DNA of 5,204 nucleotides from Deltaproteobacteria bacterium (GTDB taxonomy: Bacteria; Desulfobacterota; Syntrophobacteria; BM002), in NCBI GenBank assembly GCA_017861095.1, contig JAGFXI010000176.1, positions 1-5,204 on the forward strand, in the 5' to 3' direction. The position numbers were made by a program, and so were the translations under genes. Shown one piece after another: positions 1-4,704 of this stretch; the first letter of the stretch is position 1, and each line of letters opens with the position of its first letter. The notes below the pieces were generated by a model, which did no database searches, was not told the origin of the DNA, and was given only the letters and a program-made list of their open reading frames with translations.

Positions 1-161
1 TCGCGGCATTTATAGTATACGGTGAGGCCTTGCCTTGTAACGGGTCGGCTCACAAAGTTCGGGAGGCATTCCTGGGATCGGAGGGAAGATATTGGCTCCA
101 AATGCGCTTTGCGCCGCAGGCCACCCTGCCGTCGACGCTGAGCGGGATTCTCAACATATAG
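1..161 (+). CDS. Possible 3' end of an unidentified gene entering from the left edge
   Basis: Reading frame 3 is open from the window edge to a TAG at 159-161, giving about 52 residues. The other two plus-strand frames hit stops within the first 25 bases. The peptide contains the stretch YGEALPCNGSAHKVREAFLG and ends in LSGILNI. I recognise no family. Roughly 63% of third positions are G or C, which is somewhat lower than the genes to its right, and two rare ATA codons occur, so coding is not assured. The frame ends exactly before a strong hairpin at 162-178 and faces the convergent pntB. That is the arrangement expected of a real gene end, but a chance open frame of this length is also possible. 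Confidence 0.3.
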   Translation, partial: AAFIVYGEALPCNGSAHKVREAFLGSEGRYWLQMRFAPQATLPSTLSGILNI

Positions 162-178
162 GGTGGGCACAGCCCACC
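162..178. repeat. REP-like perfect hairpin between convergent genes
   Basis: GGTGGGC (162-168) and GCCCACC (172-178) form a 7-bp perfect inverted repeat around the 3-nt loop ACA. It lies directly after the TAG of the possible left-edge gene and about 50 bp beyond the pntB stop, so it could end transcription or protect mRNA 3' ends from both sides. No clear T-tract follows on either strand, so it is not a textbook rho-independent terminator. From memory, GTGGGCA-N-GCCCAC hairpins recur as dispersed repeats in many environmental proteobacterial and related genomes. Whether this is one copy of such a family cannot be told from one window. Confidence 0.55.
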
Positions 179-210
179 AGAAAGGTTCTTGCCCTGTGAG
201 AGCGACTTCC

Positions 211-226
211 CCGCGACGGATCGCGG
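211..226 (-). terminator. Short GC hairpin immediately after the pntB stop codon
   Basis: CCGCGA (211-216) pairs with TCGCGG (221-226) around a 4-nt loop, beginning 1 nt after the pntB TGA (228-230) in the direction of transcription. The stem is GC-rich but no U-rich stretch follows it. It may act as a 3' end stabiliser, or as part of a termination region together with the hairpin at 162-178. Terminator function is inferred only from position and stem. Confidence 0.3.
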
Positions 227-227
227 C

Positions 228-1610
228 TCAGTGCATGGCGCCGCCGGCCAGCTCCTTCACGATGCTCCCCACTACCGCCTTGGCATCCCCGAAGACCATG
301 AGCGTCCTATCCATGTAGTAGAGTTCGTTCTCGATGCCGGCAAACCCCGGATTCATGCTGCGCTTGATCACCATGATCGTCCGCGCCTTGTCGACATCAA
401 GGATTGGCATCCCGTAAATGGGGCTGTCCCGGTCGTGGCGCGCGGCCGGATTGGTGACGTCATTGGCACCGATGACGAGGGCCACGTCGGCTTGGGGGAA
501 CTCGGAGTTGACCATCTCCATCTCCATGAGCTTGTCATACGGAATGTCCGCCTCGGCGAGGAGCACATTCATGTGCCCCGGCATCCGGCCTGCCACCGGG
601 TGGATGGCGAACTTCACCTCGACCCGGGCCTTCGTGAGGATGTCGTAGAGCTCGCGGACCTTGTGCTGCGCCTGTGCTACCGCCATGCCGTACCCTGGCA
701 CGACGATTACCAAGTTTGCCGCCCGCAGGATGTCCGCGGCGTCCTCGGCAGAAGCGCTCCGGACCGTTTTCTCCTCAGCCCCGCCGGCGACCGCAGGCTG
801 GACCTGGCCGAAGGCACCGAAGAGCACGTTGGTGAAGGACCGGTTCATAGCTCGGCACATGATCACTGAAAGGATCAGGCCTGAGGAACCGTCTAGGGCG
901 CCGGCGATGATGAGAAGCTTGTTGTTGAGCACAAAGCCCATGGCCGCCGCGGACAGACCGGCGTAGGAGTTGAGAAGCGAGATCACCGTGGGCATATCCG
1001 CCCCGCCGATGGGGATGATGAGGAGCACGCCGAAGACGAGAGCCAGGGCGGCAAAGATGGGAAAGAGCCAGGCGGTCTCCGGCCGCACCGCCAGGTAGAC
1101 ACCGGCGGCAACCGCGACCCCGAGGAGGGCGACGTTGACCACGTTTTGGTTGCGGTAGGTGATGGGCCGGGTCGGCAGTATCTCCTGCAGTTTTCCGAAG
1201 GCCATAAGAGAGGCGGTGAAGGTGAGGAAGCCGAGGAGCACCTCGAGGGCAAGGGCGCTCATGGTGAAGCGGTCGATGTGGGGCGTCTGCAGGTAGTATT
1301 CGGCGGTGCCGACAAGGGCGGCGGCGAGGGCGCCGAAGGCATGGGAAAGGGCGGTCCGTTGCGGGACGGCGGTCATGGGCATCATCGCCATGGGAACGCC
1401 GATGACGCTGCCCAGGACGAAGGCCACCGCAATCCAGCGGTAGCTCACAATCTCCGGTTTGAGGAGGGTTCCGCACACCGCCAGAGCCATACCAAGCACG
1501 CCGATGACGACGCCGCGGCGCGCGGTGGTGACGCTCGAAAGCCACTTGAGGGCGAGGACGAAGGATGCCGCGGCAGCGAGGTAGAGGAGGGGAATAACCG
1601 GCTCGATCAT
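228..1610 (-). CDS. pntB: NAD(P)(+) transhydrogenase (Re/Si-specific) subunit beta
   Basis: This is the membrane and NADP(H)-binding subunit of proton-translocating transhydrogenase, which couples NADH-to-NADP+ hydride transfer to proton entry. The 460 aa length is normal for the family. Residues 1 to about 255 are hydrophobic, with about nine membrane segments. His90, in a SHAFGALAAALVG context, aligns with the proton-channel His91 of E. coli PntB. The membrane motif IGGADMPTVISLLNSYAG (201-218) is typical. The C-terminal domain III carries the NADP Rossmann motif PGYGMAVAQAQH (305-316), HPVAGRMPGHMNVLL (337-351), GANDVTNPAA (381-390) and KRSMNPGFAG (416-425), all classic PntB sequences. The ATG at 1608-1610 has an AAGGAG (complement of 1616-1621) 5 nt upstream. 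It overlaps the pntAB stop by 4 bp (ATGA), which implies translational coupling. All key residues appear intact. Confidence 0.98.
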   Translation of the reverse strand: MIEPVIPLLYLAAAASFVLALKWLSSVTTARRGVVIGVLGMALAVCGTLLKPEIVSYRWIAVAFVLGSVIGVPMAMMPMTAVPQRTALSHAFGALAAALVGTAEYYLQTPHIDRFTMSALALEVLLGFLTFTASLMAFGKLQEILPTRPITYRNQNVVNVALLGVAVAAGVYLAVRPETAWLFPIFAALALVFGVLLIIPIGGADMPTVISLLNSYAGLSAAAMGFVLNNKLLIIAGALDGSSGLILSVIMCRAMNRSFTNVLFGAFGQVQPAVAGGAEEKTVRSASAEDAADILRAANLVIVVPGYGMAVAQAQHKVRELYDILTKARVEVKFAIHPVAGRMPGHMNVLLAEADIPYDKLMEMEMVNSEFPQADVALVIGANDVTNPAARHDRDSPIYGMPILDVDKARTIMVIKRSMNPGFAGIENELYYMDRTLMVFGDAKAVVGSIVKELAGGAMH

Positions 1611-1903
1611 GATCTCTCCTTCCCGCTCTTTCTGAACATCCGCAGCATGCGATAGGTGATGAGATAGCCGCCGACGATGTTGATCATGGAGCAGGTCACC
1701 GCCAGGGTGCCGAGGACGGTGGAAAGTACGCTCTTCTGCTCCCCGGCAACCAGGATCGAGCCGACGACCGCAATGGCCGAGATGGCGTTGGTGAGGGACA
1801 TGAGCGGGGTGTGGAGCAGGGGAGACACCCGGCGAATCAGCTCAAAGCCGAGGAAGGTCGCCAGGACAAACACGTACAGGCTGAGCTCGAGATCTTGACT
1901 CAT
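1607..1903 (-). CDS. pntAB: NAD(P) transhydrogenase subunit alpha part 2 (membrane segment)
   Basis: This 98-aa hydrophobic protein supplies the membrane helices that in E. coli form the C-terminus of a single PntA chain. Here they are a separate polypeptide, as in the three-subunit enzymes of Rhodospirillum type. Three membrane segments are visible at about residues 7-25, 36-54 and 60-84. Family hallmarks are HTPLMSLTNAISAI (31-44) and INIVGGYLITYRMLRMF (74-90). The chain ends in a basic cytoplasmic tail. The start at 1903 is preferred over an in-frame ATG at 1933. An AAAGGAG (complement of 1914-1920) lies 10 nt before it, and the added ten residues would be polar and unlike the family. It begins 49 bp after pntAA ends and overlaps pntB by 4 bp. 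Confidence 0.96.
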   Translation of the reverse strand: MSQDLELSLYVFVLATFLGFELIRRVSPLLHTPLMSLTNAISAIAVVGSILVAGEQKSVLSTVLGTLAVTCSMINIVGGYLITYRMLRMFRKSGKERS

Positions 1904-1913
1904 AGGATCGGGA

Positions 1914-1920
1914 CTCCTTT
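1914..1920 (-). promoter_or_regulatory. Ribosome binding site that decides the pntAB start
   Basis: On the minus strand this reads AAAGGAG and ends 10 nt before the ATG at 1901-1903. It lies inside the N-terminal extension that the upstream ATG at 1933 would create, which argues that translation starts at 1903. Confidence 0.8.
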
Positions 1921-1952
1921 CTCTTGCTGTCATTATCCCCCGGCAGGCCGTC

Positions 1953-3065
1953 TTACCTCCCCTGGTGCGTCACCAGGGCACCGCGGATGATCTCGTCCTC
2001 AAGGTCGAGGTGGAACCGCCCGTCCTTCCAGAAGGCCAGCACGAAGGAGGTGAGGTTCCGCGAGTACAGGGTGCTCGCGTGCCACGGCATCTGGGCCGGC
2101 AGGTTGAGAGGACCGCAGATCGCGATCCCGTGCTCCACCACGGTCTTTCCCGATTGGGTCAGCTCGCAATTGCCGCCCGCCTCTGCGGCCAGATCCACGA
2201 TCACCGACCCGGGCTTCATTGCCCGAACCATGTCGGCGGTGATCAGCTTTGGCGCCTTGATCCCGCCGATAAGGGCGGTAGTGATGACCACATCGGCAGC
2301 AGCGCAACGCTCGGCGATGAGGTCCGCCTGCTTGCGGTAGAAATCCGTGGAGAGCTCCGTGGCGTAGCCGGAGGTGTCCTCGGCGCTCTCCGCTGTCTCG
2401 ACGCCCGCGAAACGTGCGCCCAAGCTTTCCACCTGCTCCTTCACCACGGGCCGTGTGTCGGTGGCCTCAACGGTGGCGCCCAAGCGGCGCGCCGTGGCGA
2501 TGGCCTGGAGCCCTGCCACCCCGGCGCCGATGACGAAGACCCTGGCGGGAAATACTGTGCCGGCCGCCGTCATGAGCATGGGAAAGTACCGCGGCAACTC
2601 GTTGGCGGCTATGAGTACAGCCTTATAGCCGGCGATGTTGGCCATGGAGGAAAGGGTGTCCATGGATTGAGCCCTGGAAATGCGGGGAATTTGATCAGTT
2701 GCAAAGGCGCTTATCTTCCGGGCGGCGAGCTTCGCTACCATGTCAGGATGGCGAGCCGGCAGGAGGGTGCCGAGGAGCATAGCCCCTTCCCGCATCATCT
2801 CCACCTCGTGGCGCTTGAGGGTCGAGTTGAAAGCGGGAGGCTGCACTTTGAGGACGAGGTCGGCGCTCGCCAACAACCCAGGAACATCGCTTTCGACTCC
2901 GGCGCCAGTCTGCCGATAGAGGTCGTCGGGAAAGAAGGCCGGATCGCCGGCGCCGCTTTCCACCGTCACTTGGATGCCCCCTTGCACCAACCTCTTGCAC
3001 GACTCAGGAACCAGAGCGACACGTCTTTCCCCCGCCTCGATCTCTTTAACAACAGCGATTTTCAT
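1953..3065 (-). CDS. pntAA: NAD(P) transhydrogenase subunit alpha part 1 (NAD(H)-binding)
   Basis: This soluble NAD(H)-binding subunit (domain I) of energy-linked transhydrogenase belongs to the alanine dehydrogenase/PNT superfamily. It has 370 aa, the usual length for a split PntAA. The N-terminal PNT domain starts KIAVVKE...GERRVALVPE (2-21). Next come the family signature PRISRAQSMDTLSSMANIAG (127-146), the Rossmann NAD-binding loop VIGAGVAGLQA (178-188), and ATDTRPVVKEQVESLGARF (201-219), whose Asp203 is placed to bind the NAD ribose. TTALIGGIKAPKLIT (262-276) and MKPGSVIVDLAAEAGGNCE (283-301) follow. The SIQATLYxxNL-like end (STLYSRNL, 331-338) also fits PntA. Alanine dehydrogenase itself is less likely because pntAB and pntB follow directly. 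The ATG at 3065 has GTGAGG 5 nt upstream, so a GTG at 3083 is not favoured. It is the first gene of the pnt operon; no convincing promoter is visible upstream. Confidence 0.97.
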   Translation of the reverse strand: MKIAVVKEIEAGERRVALVPESCKRLVQGGIQVTVESGAGDPAFFPDDLYRQTGAGVESDVPGLLASADLVLKVQPPAFNSTLKRHEVEMMREGAMLLGTLLPARHPDMVAKLAARKISAFATDQIPRISRAQSMDTLSSMANIAGYKAVLIAANELPRYFPMLMTAAGTVFPARVFVIGAGVAGLQAIATARRLGATVEATDTRPVVKEQVESLGARFAGVETAESAEDTSGYATELSTDFYRKQADLIAERCAAADVVITTALIGGIKAPKLITADMVRAMKPGSVIVDLAAEAGGNCELTQSGKTVVEHGIAICGPLNLPAQMPWHASTLYSRNLTSFVLAFWKDGRFHLDLEDEIIRGALVTHQGR

Positions 3066-3070
3066 TGATG

Positions 3071-3076
3071 CCTCAC
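3071..3076 (-). promoter_or_regulatory. Ribosome binding site that decides the pntAA start
   Basis: The minus strand reads GTGAGG, spaced 5 nt from the ATG at 3063-3065. The alternative GTG start at 3083 lies upstream of this site and would add six residues (MGCEAS) not expected in PntA proteins. Confidence 0.65.
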
Positions 3077-3112
3077 ACCCCACTGCGAGCCATGGGTCTC
3101 CGCCGGTAGGTT

Positions 3113-3128
3113 CTAGCCCGCACTATGC
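3113..3128 (+). repeat. Left terminal inverted repeat of the candidate element
   Basis: CTAGCCCGCACTATGC matches the complement of 3333-3348 at 15 of 16 positions. Overlapping it, GGTAGGTTC (3105-3113) can pair with GAACTACC (3131-3138) with one bulged G. This gives a second, imperfect hairpin across the element boundary in the pntAA leader region. Confidence 0.7.
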
Positions 3129-3332
3129 ACGAACTACCTGCTGCGACCGCGGATATGGCCATCCTTCCCGGCGTCCTCGGGTGCTCCTTCGACAGGCTCC
3201 CCTCGGCAAGCTTGGGACGATCAGGACAAGCGAACTTTGCGACGTACCGAACAAGTACGCCTCAGGTCCGAGTCCCGCGGGATGGTTGCCCGGTGGCACG
3301 ATCATCTCCACGATCTCGCAACGGCGTCTCGC

Positions 3333-3348
3333 GCATAATGCGGGCTAG
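3333..3348 (-). repeat. Right terminal inverted repeat of the candidate element
   Basis: GCATAATGCGGGCTAG is the inverted partner of 3113-3128. It also overlaps a small odd palindrome, CGCAT-A-ATGCG, at 3332-3342. Outside the repeat, the flanks of the two ends show no further similarity, so the boundary is sharp at CTAG. Confidence 0.7.
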
Positions 3349-3460
3349 TTCAAGGGAGGTTCCCCGCAATCCCCAACCCCGGTGGTACCTCGATCATTCG
3401 GGGGAGATATGCTAAGGTCCTCAGTCGAAAGGAAGGAATATACATCTGGGCGGCTCACGG
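3349..3460. other. Non-coding spacer between the candidate element and the thioredoxin-fold gene
   Basis: These 112 bp follow the stop codon of the thioredoxin-fold gene on the minus strand. I see no convincing gene, no U-tract terminator and no consensus promoter. CCCCG (3377-3381) and CGGGG (3399-3403) could form a 5-bp stem with a 17-nt loop containing the GGTACC palindrome (3384-3389). Its function is unknown. Confidence 0.4.
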
Positions 3461-4027
3461 TCAGCTGCAGTCGCCCTTGGCAACGAAGTCCCTGAGTGAC
3501 ACATTCTTCAGGTAGCACTCACGGCGAATATAGTTTAGGAACACCGAAAACTGCGGGGCGGGCACAAATCCTGGGACCATGGTGATGAGCTCGCCCTTGT
3601 CGTTAAGGAAAGCGATAGAAGGGAACGATGTAACCCCGAAATACCGGCTGAATTCGGCATGGGTAAAGGACTTGCCACGATAGGAAAGGCGTGCCTTCCC
3701 GTTCTCGGCATTAAGGCGAATGGCGATGAAGCCGCCCTCCAGGGTTCTGGCGACTTCCGGGTCCTGGAGAGTCTCTCGGTCCAGTTTCTTACAGTACACG
3801 CACCAGTCGGCATAGAAATTGATCATAATCGGTCGCCTGGTGCTCCGAGCCCTGGCGAGACCGTCGTCGAAATCCAGCCATTGGACTTGGGCCTTTCTCT
3901 CCTGGACCGTCCCCGACGCCGGCGAGCCGCTCTGCTGGTTGGCAGCCTCCTCCTTGGCGCAGGCGAAGGTCCACGCACCAGCAAGAACAACCACAACGAG
4001 CGGGAATCTGCGGAGAGCGGCGATCAT
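3461..4027 (-). CDS. Exported thioredoxin-fold protein with WCVYC active site
   Basis: The 188-aa protein starts with a basic, hydrophobic signal sequence (about 1-23: RR, then LVVVVLAGAW). Processing could be by signal peptidase I after ACA (22-24), or possibly as a lipoprotein at Cys23; the lipobox TFAC is weak. A short Gln/Ser/Gly-rich linker leads to a thioredoxin-like domain (about 47-170). It contains FYADWCVYCKKLDRETL (71-87), with redox cysteines Cys76 and Cys79, and the cis-proline loop TSFP with Pro136. The YADWCxxCK context resembles the C-terminal domain of DsbD and related periplasmic thioredoxins. A disulfide or haem-maturation reductase role in the envelope is therefore likely but unproven. 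Two further cysteines (171, 187) lie near the C-terminus. The start at 4027 is chosen for its GTGAGG 5 nt upstream and the clean signal peptide; the ATG at 4096 lies upstream of the apparent transcription start. Confidence 0.9.
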   Translation of the reverse strand: MIAALRRFPLVVVVLAGAWTFACAKEEAANQQSGSPASGTVQERKAQVQWLDFDDGLARARSTRRPIMINFYADWCVYCKKLDRETLQDPEVARTLEGGFIAIRLNAENGKARLSYRGKSFTHAEFSRYFGVTSFPSIAFLNDKGELITMVPGFVPAPQFSVFLNYIRRECYLKNVSLRDFVAKGDCS

Positions 4028-4037
4028 GAGGTCCTCA

Positions 4038-4060
4038 CAGCGGCCTGGCAGGCCTTGCTG
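4038..4060 (-). other. Hairpin in the leader of the thioredoxin-fold gene
   Basis: CAGC-GGCCT (4038-4046) pairs with AGGCC (4050-4054) and GCTG (4057-4060) around a 3-nt loop. This gives 5 bp plus 4 bp interrupted by a 2-nt bulge. It touches the Shine-Dalgarno GTGAGG (complement of 4033-4038) and would fill most of the roughly 40-nt leader if transcription starts near 4068. It could affect translation or mRNA stability. This is a sequence-level observation with inferred function. Confidence 0.4.
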
Positions 4061-4074
4061 GGTAATACTTGGCA

Positions 4075-4103
4075 AACATAACCAGGGCCGAACCACTTTA
4101 CAA
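4075..4103 (-). promoter_or_regulatory. Predicted sigma-70-type promoter for the thioredoxin-fold gene
   Basis: On the minus strand, TTGTAA (complement of 4098-4103) and TATGTT (complement of 4075-4080) are 17 bp apart. Each matches 4 of 6 consensus bases. Transcription would start near 4068, leaving a leader of about 40 nt before the ATG at 4027. A weaker alternative, TTGTAG-N18-TATAGT, lies further upstream around 4135-4164. Confidence 0.5.
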
Positions 4104-4113
4104 GAGACAGAGC

Positions 4114-4142
4114 TTGACTTCCCGGCCCCAAATAACTATATT
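4114..4142 (+). promoter_or_regulatory. Predicted strong sigma-70-type promoter for the AbrB-like gene
   Basis: TTGACT (4114-4119) and TATATT (4137-4142) are separated by exactly 17 bp and match the consensus at 5 of 6 positions each. This is the best promoter in the window. Transcription would begin near 4149, giving a leader of about 65-70 nt. Its -35 box is 10 bp from the -35 box of the opposing promoter at 4075-4103, so the two are back to back and could share one control region. Confidence 0.7.
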
Positions 4143-4194
4143 GGCGCACCCTTGGCAACTACAAATTGCATACCACGAGTTAATCCGTATTTAC

Positions 4195-4204
4195 CCTTAT
4201 AAGG
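4195..4204. promoter_or_regulatory. Perfect palindrome CCTTATAAGG before the AbrB-like gene
   Basis: This 10-bp perfect palindrome lies between the predicted transcription start and the ribosome binding site AGGAG (4208-4212). Its position downstream of the promoter and its symmetry would suit an operator for a dimeric regulator such as the encoded protein, acting on itself. No second copy is seen in the divergent region, which weakens the case. Confidence 0.3.
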
Positions 4205-4214
4205 TTTAGGAGCG

Positions 4215-4604
4215 ATGCAAGTGGCTGTGGAAGTGCGTTCTCGAGATCGGTCCCTCGACCCGAAAGACATCGCGAAGGAGATCCTCAACGGAAGCTCCTT
4301 CGATCAGATTCAGCAGAAGTACGGCATCAAGATGCGGAGTCAGCTCCTGGCTCTCTACACCAAGGGCCTGGCACTGCTGAACCCGGTTCCCGTGAAGGAG
4401 CCGGCGCCTCCCCCCGCTCCCAAGGCTGCACCCGCAAGAGCGGCGGAAGCCCTGAAGAGCAGGGCTCGCCGCGTTATCGGGACGAGTGGCACCATCACCC
4501 TCACCAGGGCGCTGCTCATTGAAGAGCTCGCTTTCAAGGAAGGCGACCGGTTTGCGGTGTCCCGCCAGGGCGATCGCATCATCCTTGAAAGAGTTGAGAC
4601 GTAG
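4215..4604 (+). CDS. Probable DNA-binding regulator: HTH-like segment fused to a SpoVT/AbrB-type domain
   Basis: This is a 129-aa soluble protein. Residues 17-55 (AKEILNGSSFDQIQQKYGIK followed by an amphipathic helix) look like a helix-turn-helix. Residues 57-85 form a Pro/Ala- then Arg-rich linker. Residues 88-127 show the swapped-hairpin AbrB pattern: GTITLTRALLIEELAFKEGD, then a strand, a QGD turn and RIILERV. AbrB-type domains bind DNA as dimers, in transition-state regulators and antitoxins. No toxin gene is adjacent, so a transcriptional regulator is more likely than an antitoxin. The start is uncertain. AGGAG (4208-4212) is only 2 nt from the ATG at 4215 but 8 nt from an in-frame GTG at 4221, so translation may begin at either; an AAGG at 4201-4204 is 10 nt from the ATG. 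It is divergent from the thioredoxin-fold gene. Confidence 0.8.
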   Translation: MQVAVEVRSRDRSLDPKDIAKEILNGSSFDQIQQKYGIKMRSQLLALYTKGLALLNPVPVKEPAPPPAPKAAPARAAEALKSRARRVIGTSGTITLTRALLIEELAFKEGDRFAVSRQGDRIILERVET

Positions 4605-4623
4605 CGGGCCTGGGCCGCTTCGG

Positions 4624-4637
4624 GGAGAAGGCTCTCC
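4624..4637 (+). terminator. Weak hairpin between convergent genes
   Basis: GGAGA (4624-4628) pairs with TCTCC (4633-4637) around a 4-nt loop, 20 bp after the stop of the AbrB-like gene and facing the end of the methyltransferase gene. No T-tract follows on either strand. It is the best candidate in the 100-bp convergent spacer but is only weakly supported. Confidence 0.25.
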
Positions 4638-4704
4638 TGCCCTTGACAGGGTCCAACGGTCAAAGTTGCTGAAGGCGAATCGTGGGGCCATCACCTTCCG
4701 TGTT

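Larger units (their letters stand above)
3113..3348. mobile_element. Candidate MITE or insertion-sequence remnant with terminal inverted repeats
   Basis: CTAGCCCGCACTATGC (3113-3128) is the reverse complement of GCATAATGCGGGCTAG (3333-3348) except at one position. The match continues more weakly inward, to 18 of 20 bases. The outermost CTAG is itself palindromic. It may be part of the repeat or a 4-bp target duplication flanking ends that begin CCCGC. The 236-bp interior has no transposase and no convincing gene. The 62-aa open frame on the minus strand (3123-3311) resembles nothing I know and is Arg/Pro/Gly-rich, as expected of spurious frames. Size, ends and lack of coding fit a non-autonomous element or a deleted insertion sequence. 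The left end is 47 bp upstream of the pntAA start codon, so the element may have displaced or supplied its promoter. Confidence 0.6.

Noticed and set aside
189..869. 226-codon plus-strand open frame opposite the 3' part of pntB
   Set aside because: It mirrors the strong codon bias of pntB; the His/Asp/Arg-rich product looks artificial.
1965..3068. Long plus-strand open frame of 367 codons opposite pntAA
   Set aside because: It is the antisense shadow of a clearly conserved PntA protein; its Gly/His/Arg-rich translation has no family features.
3123..3311. 62-aa minus-strand open frame inside the inverted-repeat element
   Set aside because: It ends inside the left terminal repeat, has a low-complexity Arg/Pro/Gly composition, no recognisable domain and no good ribosome binding site.
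3377..3392. GGTGGTACC (and GGTGGCAC at about 3292) resembling the T-box antiterminator motif of tRNA-sensing riboswitches
   Set aside because: There is no plus-strand gene downstream, the CGCG part of the motif is missing, and no Stem I features or terminator were found; chance similarity in GC-rich DNA is likelier.
4215..4604. Toxin-antitoxin antitoxin interpretation of the AbrB-like protein
   Set aside because: No toxin-like gene follows or precedes it on the same strand within the window; downstream is a convergent methyltransferase.
4643..4648. TTGACA resembling a -35 box in the convergent spacer
   Set aside because: No -10 box is found 15-19 bp downstream, and there is no plus-strand gene to serve.
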